Of a stretch of DNA of 64,000 nt, positions 29,776-41,907 are shown piece by piece; the first letter of the stretch is position 1, and each line of letters begins with the position of its first letter. The notes under the pieces are model-generated. The model had not been told where the DNA came from. It searched no databases and was given only the letters and a program-made list of their open reading frames with translations. The translations under genes and the position numbers were made by a program. This DNA is from Furcasterigmium furcatum (lineage: Eukaryota; Ascomycota; Sordariomycetes; Glomerellales; Plectosphaerellaceae). The DNA lies in the NCBI GenBank assembly GCA_001599815.1, contig BCIA01000006.1, forward strand, positions 188,961 to 252,960, given 5' to 3'.

Positions 29776-32700
29776 GCTGCTCAGAACAAGTGTGCAGAGG
29801 TTACTAAAGAATAATACTCTCGATCTGTTTATATTTTGAGACATTTCAGAGAGCATTGTGTCGCATTGGAATGATATGCGACAAATCCTGCATGTAGCAA
29901 ACCTCCCCGACGCTCGAGCGACAAACGTATTACATCTGCGGTAGAGGATGTGCCGCAGACCGGAAAACCAGGAAAGATGGATAGAAGGAAATTTATAATA
30001 TTATTCAGGGGTTATACTGGGCAAGGTCAAGCACATGTCAATCATATTGGTGCTGCGGTGAGAAGCGAGCTCAGCTGAGCTGAGAACATTCATCCGTTCC
30101 ATCTTCCTTCATGTCATCCCACTCGTGAGGGAGACATGTGCCAGTCTGGCCTTGCATTCTGATACTCAACCAAAAGAAGACTATTAATGTAATTATGAGA
30201 AGGTTTCTCATGATCTGGCGGGTGTGATCCGTCTTCGGGCTCACTTGAAAGGGGTTGAGGTTCGACGTCGTGGGTAACTTCTCTCCGGAAATCGAGGGAA
30301 CTGGCTCCGGGGAACGTCCTTTGAACTAACGACATATAAGACACATTCATGATCTACATTTTACATTGGGCTTGTGGTGACAGCTCTACCTATTGCAAGA
30401 CCGGCTGTGTGATATGTGGGATGTCGAGTCTGGCTCCAGTCATCAAGCAGACGACGCTCTCAAGGGCCAGCAACGAACGAACATATCCTTGGAAGGTTGT
30501 TGGAATATCTCATTATCACAAGTGCAGAATTTAAAAAAAAATTCAAGCCTGGCATGTCCCAGACAGTGGGTTGGGGCAGAGATCGTGATATCTCAGCAGT
30601 TGCGGCCGTGGCAACCTTCACCTGGAGCCATCACGACAACCCATGCTGGGACTAGACGGGGCCGCGGCTCTCTTCTACAGTGATTCAAGTTCCTCCAATA
30701 CTGTACAATGTAACCAGTTGATTTGACCCAATAAGTGACCAGGGCTGGGCGATGTTCCAGCATCGAGGCTCGATACACTTGGTGAGCAGCCAAACCAAGC
30801 TGCCTTGAGGCGACCTCAACTGTGGAAGGAAATATAAAGTGGTAACTTTCTTTTAAGCTTGTGCATCATTTTCATTTATCAGTAGCAATAGATGGTTCTG
30901 CCTTTCCGCGGTTTGTGGATGTGTTGAGTTGGACATCCTGATTCCTTTCTTCGACGGTCAAGGCACAGAGATCCAAGCATTGATGGCGCACAGTTTTTGA
31001 ACCCAGCGCTTGTTTGAATGGACGCGAATCTTCCATATTGATGGTCACTGAACTAAATTTTCTACCAAAGAGCGCAGCACTTGCTGGCCAATTTAACCCC
31101 AAGCGACGTGTCAGGGCGGCTGAGGGTGACAGCGTCTGCAGTTGCAGTCCCATCCCATCCGACTCTGACCACGCGACCACAACGCGACATGTGTTCTGGA
31201 AACCCAACCAAAAACCCCATCACAGAAACCCAGCCTCGCAAGAGATACGAAGTGCTCTCCCAGCCTTGCCAAGAGCGGACGTGACTGGCGTCTGCGGGCC
31301 CTTTGGCGAGAAGTCCTGGTGTAATTATAAGCATGTCGTGACAAGGGCGCAAAGTCCACCCGAGCACGTGCTGGGCGCGCGCCCTGTGGAAGACCAGGCC
31401 CGAAACGCCCAAAATCACTGAGAAATCTCGCGACGAGTCACAGAAGGACCCTTTCCACCGACTCCCAACTGTACATTCTAAGCAATTCTCGGCATCGAGC
31501 ATGCCATGCGACGTGGCGTGATGGTGCGCCCGTCGCCCAGAGCATCTGGAAGCTGCCCAGGCCAGCCACAATGAGCCTCCGACCAACGACATTTCGGCAA
31601 GAACCGTTCCAGAAGGCTTCGACATCCAATTTCAACGACACGACAACCGTACGATTGATTCACGGGGGTGATCAGGCGGGAGCGCCACGCGAAACCTCTG
31701 CGCCTCGAGGAAGCTCACGATGCGTGGTGTTCTGGGACGGCGCAGGACCAGCGCGTGGTCTGAGCCCATTTTCGCCCAACGGATCATCGCTGGCGGCCAG
31801 GGGTTCGTCGCGCCACTACGGAGGGCCTGAGGGGGGTTCTTCGATTCGACTCGAGATTTCGGGATTCGCCTGCGAAACACGGAGGACGCGATCGTGGACG
31901 GCAGTGTGTCAATTCATCATCTCCAAACGTCAGCGATAAGAACTCGACTCAGGCAAGCGAATGTGAACTGAATGTGGGGGGTTCTCGCGACAAACTCTGC
32001 TGCCGGCAGCAAAACCCGCTACTTATCCTCAGGCCACTCCAGCCGTCGGACGGAAGTGGCCTGAGAGCACGGTCGCTCGGGGGGATTGATTCTCGAAGAA
32101 CTTGTGACGAGCTCCATCGAGATCTTGTCTGGGGCCTTTCGGTGAGTTTTCGCGACCGCCGGTCAAAGACGGGTGATGAAGAGGAGCGCAAAGCGAGGAG
32201 CACCTTGAGGACTCGATCAACACAGGCAGAGAAACGGCGACGCGACAGAGAAGGATGAAATGCCTGGCCACGACCTCCCCTTTCCCTCCTGCATCTTGCG
32301 ACTCGAGCTTTATCGCGACGGCCAACTCACCTCCCGAATCGAGACACGACTCGTGCCGGTTGGAGCTCCGCATCCCGCGCCGTCCAGCATCAGCAGCAGC
32401 ATGTGACGATCGCGACGGCCTGCTCGCGAATACGCCGAACACCCTTCGCCAAGACAGCGGCGCGTGTTCCAGGCGACGGTAATTGGGCAGGGGCCCGCCA
32501 TCAGAGCACAGCATGTCGCCACCCGGCCTCTCCCTGACGGCGATTCGTGTGCGCGCCCGGGACCTTCGTCTCGTAATTACAAACACCCAGCACCTGTGCG
32601 GCACCAGCGGGTGACACTGCATCAGAAAGAGGAAGCTGCAGTGCCAACGAGATGGGGCGCGGCGCAGCGCGTCAGGAGCTGCCCCTGGACACACCCTTTT

Positions 32701-35700
32701 TTCCTGGGGCCCGTCCTCGCATGGCGCAAATGCGCCGCCCCCAGATGGAGACAACGCGCGCACCCCCCCGACCCATCCCATCATCACGATACAGGTAACG
32801 TACTGGAAACCGTATTACGTACAACGAACGAGGGCCTCGCAGTAGTCGAATGCGGAGGTCTGGGGAAGCGAGGCCAGAGGGCCAGAGGAGCGCGATTCCG
32901 ACAGCCCGAGTATGAATGAGATCTGGCGAGCGAGCTGTCACTTCTGATGAGAGCTCTGCTCTGGTGGCAAAGATCAAGGTGCCCGATGAAGAGCCTGCCA
33001 AGCGGCAAGACGGCAGACCTGCCTTATCTCTATCGTCCGACCGATAGATAGGGATGCGCCAATGTCGCACCGCTGACATGGGAAGGATAGGGGTCCGCGT
33101 ATGGATGAAACTGATCGAGCTAGCCCCGAGATCTGGAGGTCCCCGCTCGCGCGATCAGAAGCCATTTGGAAGACGGCATGGAAGAGCGAGAGTAAGCCGC
33201 GCATGATCTGCCGCAGGAAGCCGAGCAGAGTGCGCTGTTGCTGATCTTGCCGCCTCGCCTGCGTCCTCGAATAGCTGCCGGGCGATAGTGATGAGGAGGC
33301 GCCCGCGCCAGGCAGCTGATGGATGGTGGTGTTGCGCCTCCCACCTCAAACGGGCTGTTGGTGGTGGTGTCGCACTGACGAGATACGGTTTATCACAGCC
33401 AAGGTCGGGCCATGATTCGCGCGAGTGTATTGGATGGAGGATCATAGGACGATAATTAGCACATATGCCAAGCGGGCGCTAGAGGATAGCGGGCTCGGGT
33501 GGATCTCTTGGAATTGTTCTCGAAGGCGTTGGCCTTGGTCGAGGACCTGCCAAGTTTGCCAGGTCGGTTAGGGGGGTGCAAACCCTTGGCGGGACCGGGG
33601 ACACGCGCATGTACCTTTACCATGTACTTACATACTTGCATCTCGTCCTGCGCTGTGCCGCAGGTTCATTTCAGGACCTTACCAGCCTACCATTGGAGTA
33701 GTGAATGTACGGATTATTGTTTGCTGATACGACGCTCGCGACTCGTCGAGGGGAGGGAAACGGGCGCTGGTATTGCGTGCTGGAATGCGTGGCCATCTCC
33801 CGCCATTATCATGCCCACGCTTGGAGTTCGTCCACGGACTGACTGCCCGGAGGAATTCTGGGGGTCCCTGACGCGGAGGGCGATCCGTCCCAGCCTAGCA
33901 AGCCTAGCAAGCCCGTCCCCTGGGCCCGGCCTCCGTCCGCTGCAAGAAGGCCAGCGCTACTCCAAGCATCAATCCAAGCTTATCTCTAGCGTTGGCTGCG
34001 TTGCCTCGTTCTGCCGAAAGGGGCGCAGACGACGGTGCCTCGGCTCTCCCAGGATGGACAAAGATAGGAGCACCGAAAATCTCGTTTCATCGAGAGCAAC
34101 TCTCGAGTCGAGCAATCTGGTGTGCCCCCAACCCGCATCGCGCTCTCGTCTGAGGGGTCGACCAATGCGCTCGCCAACACCACCTTCAAAGGCTGCCAGG
34201 CGGCGGACTTCAGCTGACGGGACGCCGCCCCCGGAGATTGACCCTGAACAGGGCATGCTGCCCCGTCCACCCATCGTGTGATGAGCGCCGCTTACTCGTG
34301 TGCCCTAAAGAATGGAGCCGCCGATCGTAAAAGGCAGGAGTCAACATCTGTCATGGACCCCGGGCGGTCCCCCATCGCCCTGCGTGCGCTAGCGAAACCC
34401 AAAGGAGAGGTCGACGGTGATGGGGAAGGGGGCCAATTTGGGCCAGGGCCATCTTGTCCGTCCAGCCTCGGTTTGCACCACCGCCAGGTCAACCGCAGAT
34501 CAACGACACCGGCCGGTATTCATCGCGATGCAGCGGATCCTGGCCGCTGCTCACCTGCCTCGCTTGGCGGGTGTCTTTGGCACAGCCTAGCCTGGCCGCT
34601 GTCTGGTCCAGCATGAACGAACCTTGGCCTCACCACCCTGGAACGTTGTCTGATGGCTCGGCACGCCCTCCTTGGTCTCCTTGTGGCCACCTGCCTGCCT
34701 CCCGAACGGGACCAAGACGCCAGATACCCGTGGCCTGCGCCCCGGTCCCGTTCTCTCGGATCCCTCTGCATGGTTGGGTGCATGTGCTATCGTGGGCATG
34801 GCATGGCATATAAGTACCTGTTCCCCTTTGGGAAGCACCATTGAACGGGGCTCTGGGTGCTATCGAATCGACGCGCCTGAGCTATCTTGGGCGGGACGAC
34901 TGGTCAAGATCGAGATGTTGCCAGGATATCCGCGCATTGCTCTGATGCGATCTTCGTCAAAGTCCCTCGTCCCGCTCTGTCGCGCCCTCGCGGACCCCGA
35001 CATGTCACAGGGCTGCCATACATAGGGGTCCAACACAACAACCTCTTGGTCCCCTTGCGGCCGATGGACGGCTTGGCTGCCAACGGCCAGGAGATGGCCA
35101 TCTTGATTGTGCCCATACCTGCCAATAACTGCCATTGATTCGACATGGTTGTTGATAGCGGCAAGCTGCGAGACAGCCTTGGCTTGCTGTGACTTGCACC
35201 CGGGACACACCTCGTGAACCGCGCGCCAAGACCGCTAAACAACCAAGAGTTCCGTTCGAATAGTGATCCGAATGTGTACTGGTGATCTGCGAGCCTGCCT
35301 AGTTCACCCATGTAACACTGGCGAGGGGGAAGCGGTTGGAGGGGGTTTGCGAGGTTGATCCTCGGACAAGCCGGGGAGTGCTTACAATGGCCAGAGCCAG
35401 ACAGTCAGAGTCGCCACAGAGGCAAACGGTAAACCTGGGGAAGACATCTAAAGATCGTCGTGATACTGCCAGTTGGAGCGGGTTCAAAACTCCGGACCCG
35501 ACGCGGGGGCGCCGAATGCGGCGCTCAAGCCTCATGGCAGTGTCTTGGAAGCGCACTGTATCAATATTGTCACGAGTCGGGGGGAACAGGCAATGTGCCA
35601 ATGTGGCAAAGGCCTTGGGAGGCCGTTTTCGTCTTGCTGAGCCGACTCTCTGCGCAGAGGAGGAGGTTAGGAGATGTGAGCGGCGGCAGAGAAGACGACG

Positions 35701-37348
35701 ATGAGACGACTCGCATCGTGAGATCGAAGCCCAATCCATGGTGCCATGCTCGTGAGACGATGGCAGTGGTTGCTACGGAGAAGCCGTTGTGGCATGCGAG
35801 CCACTGGGCAAGCCACTGACGCCACCATGGAATCCCGTTGACATGGCTGTGGCCGAGAGAGAGGAAAGCGTCGGGTTTGGGCCCGGAACCAGGGCGGAAT
35901 CCAAACGCGAATCGACTCGACTCGACTCTGGTTTGCTCTGTCTGCTCTGATCTGATACCGACGCCGTGGACAAAGCAAATTCGGATGTTCGAGCACGCGA
36001 CAACCGATGGCTGCGGCGCCCGTGCTTCTGGTGGTGCGGACAACAGACCTGAGACAGGATGAAGGATCGAGTCGCAAGCAGCACAAGCAATGAGCGCTGA
36101 TCCCTCTCACTGCTAGGGGAGCTCGAGTGGTGCCGATGAAGCCCCATTCCCTGTACCTGTGTATCGAGCAACCAAGACATGTGCCGGTGAACCCCCTGGG
36201 TGTCAGCCTTGGCATGGCAGTGGGAGGTCGAGCAGGACCCAATGGCACGGGGAGTCCGAGCTGATAGGCGGCTCCGTTATCTGTGTGGGGAAAGGCTGCC
36301 CGGGCACGGGCCACCTGGTTGGCCGCACCCAATGAGGCGTGGCAGGCGCGGAGTACCCCAGGCTCCACCGGTGGGTATTCCTGGGACGCGGTGCGCGTCC
36401 GTTGGCCAGCTTGGTTTGCTTGGCACAGAGCTCCTTCCGTGACGGGCGGTAGTCAGAGGGTCAGGAGGATGTGGGCAGCTAATCACTTGGCAGAAGCTCC
36501 AGCCAATTTCGAGCGTCCTCGCACCTTCCCGACTGGGAAGGCAGAGGCCTTGGCTGGCCCGTGGCGTGTGCTGCGCCAAGAGCGAATTAAGCTGTCTGGG
36601 CAGGCCGGGGGCCCCCTGAGAGGCTGCTTCGGAGTGCCACCGGGAGGATGCGCCTGCCGTTGTGGTGGAGCGATCAAGTGCCAGGCCCGCTTCCGTGCAG
36701 CCAGACCTTCAGTCGTGGTCGCTGCCGGCCCACTCCGTTTGCACCCCGGGTCAGATACCGGTCGTCGAGACATGCCATTTTTCATCCCTTCTCGGGGATG
36801 GTGATAGGCGAGCGCGACGGCTTCAGTGGAATACTTCCATGCATGGAAGGCGACACACATCTCTCGGCTGAACCCCCTGGACCCTGGCCTGGGATGGAAC
36901 CCCTCGCCGGGATTATCAGTCCAGTTGGCACGGATCCCAGGAAGGAGGGACGGACGCGCTTTGGTCAAGGGAATAGGAGGAGAAGGAGCTCGTTCGGTTC
37001 GCGCAGCTGCTCCTTCCCCGGTCGGTCGATATCGCCATCGGCAACGATTCGGTCTGGCACCTGCTGCTTTCGCGCTACCTTCCATCTTGGCACTCTTGCG
37101 GCCTCGCCCCCCTCGACCCGCGGCCCCCCCGGTTCCTCTCCCATCCCGTCGCATGCCTGCTGGACATTCATAAAAGAGTCCCATTCCTCCCATCATCGAC
37201 CCGGGCCACTTCTCCTCCTTCTTGTCTCAGCCCATCCTCCCTCTCCTCGTCAAGGCAAAGAGGTCGCACCCGAGGTTTCACCCCTCCGAGAGGTTCTTTA
37301 ATCGTCCCAGTCTCCCACTCAACCATCGAGGGGACATACACAGACACC
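29776..37348. other. Large gene-poor block (7.6 kb)
   Basis: No supportable coding gene found. Composition is moderate to GC-rich for most of the block, with an AT-richer part around 29.9-30.9 kb, so it does not resemble strongly RIP-mutated transposon debris. Frames up to about 260 codons occur, but their translations are Arg/Pro/Ser-rich and without family motifs, as expected from GC-rich noncoding DNA. The last 150 bases are a CT-rich leader of the permease gene. Confidence 0.4.
37169..37176 (+). promoter_or_regulatory. TATA-like element of the amino-acid permease
   Basis: CATAAAAG about 175 bases upstream of the ATG at 37349, followed by a CT-rich leader. Confidence 0.45.
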
Positions 37349-39277
37349 ATGTCCTTGAAGGATAACACCGTGGCCACGGCCGCGCCCCCTACGGTCGACG
37401 ACCCCATGGGTCACGACAACGAGAAGGCCGTGCAGGATCGCCCCTTTGCCGGCGATGGCCACGTCCCCTCGGATTTCCGTGAGCAGGACTTCATGACCCG
37501 CAACGGTCTCAACCTCGAGTCTTTCAAGAAGCGTGAGTCCCACTGATCACCAACGGCGCTCGCTGCATCACCCATCTAGAAATCTAACACGGCCGCACAG
37601 GTGACTGGGGTACCGGAGATGTCGAACTCGATCGTTCCATGAAGGGTCGTCACTTGCACATGATTGCCATCGGTGGTTCCATCGGTGCTGGTTTCTTCGT
37701 CGGATCTGGTGGTGCCCTCAGCCGTGGTGGCCCCGCCTCTCTCTTCCTCTGCTTCTCGATCGCTGGTATCATGATCTTCTTCGTCGTCCACGCCCTTGGT
37801 GAGCTCGCTGTCATGTACCCTGTCTCTGGTGGTTTCTACACGTACTCGACCCGCTTCATCGACCCCTCCTGGGGTTTCGCCATGGGCTGGAACTACGTAA
37901 GTCGGACACGTTCCCAAATTCTCGGGACATTCAGCTAACCACGTGCGCCAGACCTTCCAATGGCTCGTCGTCCTTCCCCTCGAACTCGTTGTCGCCACCT
38001 TTGCGGTTCAATACTGGGGTCCTAACGTCAGCCCCGCCCTGTGGATCTCAGTCTTCTGGATCGTCATCATTCTCATCAACGTTTTTGGAACGCTGGGTTA
38101 CGCTGAGGAGGAGTTCTGGAGCTCCTGCTTCAAGCTCGCCGCCATCTGCATCTTCATGGTCGTTGCCGTCATCCTCATCTGCGGTGGTGGTCCCTCCGAC
38201 GGTCTGTACAACGAGTACTGGGGCGCCCGCCTCTGGTACACGCCCGGTGCCTTCCAGAACGGATTCTCTGGCTTCTGCTCGGTGTTCGTCACCGCCGCCT
38301 TCTCCTACGCCGGTACTGAGCTGGTCGGTCTGGCTGCTGCCGAGTCCGCGAACCCTGCCAAGGCCCTTCCCGGTGCTATCAAGCAGGTGTTCTGGCGTAT
38401 CACCCTGTTCTACATCCTTGGCCTCTCCCTTGTCGGTCTCCTCGTCAGCTCCCGCCACCCCCGTCTCATGGACTACGAGAACGCCTACGCCGACGGCGCC
38501 TCTCCCTTCGTCATTGCTGCTCTCGATGCTGGCCTGAACGGTTATGACCACTTCATGAACGTGGTCATCTGCGTTTCCGTCGTCTCCCTCGGTGTCTCCT
38601 GCGTCTACGGCGGTTCTCGTACCCTCTCTGCCCTTGCCCACCAGGGTTACGCCCCCGGCATCTTCACCTTTGTTGACAAGTCGGGCCGTCCCATGGCCTC
38701 TGTCGCCTTCAACCTGATCTTTGGTGCTCTCGCCTACGTCTCTATGGCTGAGGACGGAATGACGGCCATTGACTGGCTCCTGTCGCTCTCTGGTCTCGCC
38801 GCTCTCTTCACCTGGGGATCCATCTGCCTGGTTAGTCCAATCCTTTGACACGCAACGAGATCACTGCTTACATGTCTCTAGTCCCACATTCGCTTCCGCA
38901 CTGCCTGGGCTCGCCAGGGTCGCTCCATGGATCGCATCCCCTTCAAGGCTGCCGGTGGTGTTATCGGCTCCTACATTGGTCTCAGCCTTTGCGTCCTCAT
39001 TCTGGTCGCCACGATCTACTCCGCTGCCCGCCCCCCCTTCACTTTCGAGACCGGAAGGGAGCACGCCCTCTACATCACCCAGCAGCTCCTCGCTATCCCT
39101 GTCGTCGCGGTCTTCTGGATCGCCGGCTACCTCTGGAAGCGTGACGGTTGGTTGACGATTGACCAGATCGACCTCGACCTTGGTCTCAGGGAGCACGATT
39201 GGGACGAGATCAACGCCTACCGCGCCAAGGTTGCCGCCTATCCCGCCTGGCGCCGGGTTCTCCACAAGTTCTTGTAA
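37349..39277 (+). CDS. Amino-acid permease (YAT/APC family)
   Basis: Four exons, 37349-37532, 37601-37896, 37952-38830 and 38882-39277, encode 584 residues. All junctions keep family-conserved sequence: KKRDWGTG, GWNYTFQWLVVLP and GSICLSHIRFR. About 57 cytosolic residues precede RSMKGRHLHMIAIGGSIGAG, the signature of the fungal YAT group, in which the GSIGAGFFVGSG loop binds the substrate carboxylate. Twelve helices are expected. The long hydrophilic loop and C-terminal segment (WKRDGWLTIDQIDLDLGLREHDWDEINAYR) match Gap1/Dip5-type permeases. It would import amino acids by proton symport at the plasma membrane. Permeases of this kind are classic cargo for alpha-arrestins, and one arrestin-like gene lies 19 kb upstream, but no specific link is implied. 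Substrate range is unknown. Confidence 0.95.
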
Positions 39278-40464
39278 ATGTGGTGGCACACATCCTGGTT
39301 GTGTTTCACGGATCACATCATGTTTGCTTTGGTGCTTCACCTCTCCGGCTCTCAGGTTAGCCAGGCCGAAAATTGATGATGTCGAGTTCAATCTTGTTGT
39401 TCTCGGGTCTCAATTCCTTGGTCATTCCTAGATACCATAATATACACTCGACATATCGTCCATCCTGGTAGTCTGCCCTCGAGATGTTGTCTACGTGTGA
39501 AATGGAAATGACTCAACTCGGCCCAGAGTAATGCCGTTCTGAGTGATGGTTTCCAAGCTGCCCCCAATGACAAGTCCGTCGGTGAGAATGCTCACCGGCT
39601 CAGTCCCACAGTTTCGGCGGAAAATGGTTGTGGGTGGGTGCTGCTCACGTTCACAGGCCAACCTCTCCATGATCGCTCAGTTGGCTCTCTGTCATGCTGG
39701 ACCCCGATGTCTTCACCTCAAGTCGCAACTGGACGACCAATTACGACGTGGACCAGAAACTTCACCCACGCAACACCTGCCCGGCGGGTTGCCTTCGACG
39801 TTTCTTGCTGTTGTGTGCCTCCGCTGGGCACTGGGTGTCGTCTCAGCACCGCAACGAAACGGCATTGTCAATCCACGCCTCGGGTCCCTGACTTGCTAAG
39901 TGTCCTGAGCGAAGTGACCTGGCCCCTCTCTCTATAGTGATGGAACACCTGATTCCACGAACTACAAGCGGCGGCGCCCGGCGCCCGACGTGAGCAGCTT
40001 GCGATGTTACACTGCTATTTTCAAGGCCCAAATTCAATACCACCAGCCAAGCTCGACGAGCAGCCCGGGAAACACCGCAATACTGACGCGGTGGGGGCCA
40101 CGACCCAATGGGATGGTCACGATATATGGCATGGCCGTCCGAGAAGCAGGCGGCGAATGATCACAAGAGCATCTGGACTTTGTCAGTCGCTGAAGACAGC
40201 GACGGCACTTAATCCCTGGTCTCCGAATGGCTCTGGCCAGATTATCCGCAGATTAACGACGCATAGCCGAACCACGAACGCCTGGCTCGTTTAGGCTGAT
40301 GGGTGATACAACCCCCGGATTTTCCTCTTTCGGAGGCGCTCGGCAGTTGCTCGACGAAGCTTAAAAGCCTGCATGGATCTCGCCGGTGGTGACCAGCAGC
40401 GGCAGATCGACTCAGGGAACCAACTTTCCAAGCAGTATTACGCATCAGCACTCTCGTACGCAAG
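39278..40464. other. Intergenic gap (1.2 kb)
   Basis: This holds the permease 3' end and the LPMO promoter, with a TTAAAA element near the latter. No other gene is supported. Confidence 0.5.
40360..40367 (+). promoter_or_regulatory. TATA-like element of the AA9 gene
   Basis: CTTAAAAG about 100 bases upstream of the ATG at 40465. Confidence 0.4.
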
Positions 40465-41436
40465 ATGAAGTTCCTCTCTACCATCCTGGCCCTGGGCGCC
40501 TTGCAGGGCGCCGCTGCCCATTGTATGTCCTACACTGAGGCTCAAGCGTTGAGCTGCAACTGACGTGACCAGATGTCTTCCCTTCCATCTCTTCCGGCGG
40601 ACAGTCCTGCAACAACTGGCAGTGCGTCCGCCAGACCACCAACTTCCAGAGCAACGGCCCCATCGAAAATGTCAACAGCGCCCAGATGAGCTGCTATGAA
40701 CTCAACCCTGGCCGCGGCCCGACTGGCGTCCTGTCTGTCCAGGCCGGAAGCAGCGTCAGTGAGTTTCAGCCTCCTGGGTCCCTTCCCTCGTCCGAGCCTC
40801 ACTGACACATCACTGCGCAGCCGTCTCCTCCAACCCCTCCATCTTCCACCCTGGTCCGTCCATTGCGTACCTGGCCAAGGTTCCTTCTGGCCAGAGCGTC
40901 TCTACCTGGAACCCCAGCGGCGCCGTCTGGTTCAAGATCTGGCAAGACAGTGCCATCATCACCTCCAGCAACATCCGGTGGGCTACTGATGGTGAGTCTC
41001 CAAGAGCGAGGATGGGCGCACAGAGCTGACGATCAACCCCCAGGTGCCAACAGCGTCACTGTACCCATTCCGAGGTGTATTGAGAACGGAGACTACTTGC
41101 TCAGGTTCGAACACATCGGACTTCACAGCGCCAGCAACCCCGGAGGCGCTCAGCTTTAGTGAGTTCCGCATGCCTGGCTTCGCAGAAACATCGACTAACA
41201 CCGGACAGCCTGAGCTGCGGCCAGATCCGGGTGACCGGCGGAAGCGGCGGCTATCGCGTGGCTCGCCAGCTCAGCTTCCCTGGCGCGTACAGCGCCAGCG
41301 ATCCCGGTCTGCAGATCAACATCTATTGGCCCGTCCCGCAGTCGTATACGTATGAGTATCCCTCCCCTTTGGGGTGTTATGCAGAAGCTGACAGTGTGTC
41401 TCCAGGGTCCCTGGCGGTCCTGTTGGATCTTGCTAA
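40465..41436 (+). CDS. AA9 lytic polysaccharide monooxygenase
   Basis: Six exons, 40465-40522, 40573-40758, 40821-40991, 41044-41158, 41209-41349 and 41406-41436, encode 233 residues. Every junction preserves phase and family sequence. The signal peptide (1-18) ends so that H19 becomes the mature N-terminal copper ligand (HYVFPSI). The second copper histidine is H91 (IFHPGPSIAYL), and the axial Tyr and second-sphere Gln are Y177 and Q175 (GAQLYLSCGQIRV), with H166 in FEHIGLH. Disulfide cysteines are C32, C37, C60, C150, C180 and C233. There is no linker or CBM1; the protein stops at PGGPVGSC. It cleaves cellulose or related glucans oxidatively outside the cell with reductant and peroxide or oxygen. 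Five introns in 700 coding bases is high for this window. Confidence 0.93.
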
Positions 41437-41907
41437 GTTACCGAGGCTTATGGTCACGAGTTGTGCGAGGCATGCCGGGTGGGAAGCACGGGGTGGGTTA
41501 TCAGGACTCACGGCTTGGGCTGGTTGGACGACGACCGCGACGACGATGACGATGGCGACGACGACGTTGGGACGAATGGTACACGAATGGATGCAGTTGG
41601 TACGCATGGAGCTGGATACCACACCTAGGCTCGTTCTTCCGTAGCTAAGATATCTCGTGTCTTGGTTGTGAGTGAGTTTCGGGTTCTCCAGCCTCACCTT
41701 GAGTCAATACACCACGGTTCATTGACATCCAGACAACAGCACCTAGTACCGAGTACAATCTCATTGAATATTTTCAGTTTGTACTAACACGCTAATCACG
41801 ATAATCCCTCGGTTCACCTCATTGCACATCCAACCACAGACCCTACCGGTGCCTCCCACCTCCCTTCCCGAGTGAAGCACCCGGTCAGCCGAGCAGCTAC
41901 GCAACGC
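41437..41907. other. Convergent 3' region with GAC/GAT-type triplet repeat
   Basis: This lies between the ends of the LPMO and MFS genes. An imperfect CGA/CGACGATGA-type repeat runs from about 41527 to 41568, just after the LPMO stop, probably in its 3' untranslated region. Confidence 0.5.

Noticed and set aside
33890..33920. Short CCTAGCAAG direct repeat
   Set aside because: Only two to three copies of 9 bases; no larger structure, so probably trivial slippage.
33499..34281. 260-codon plus-strand frame in the gene-poor block
   Set aside because: Pro/Ser/Arg-rich, no motif, and no leader or splice pattern; a chance frame in GC-rich DNA.
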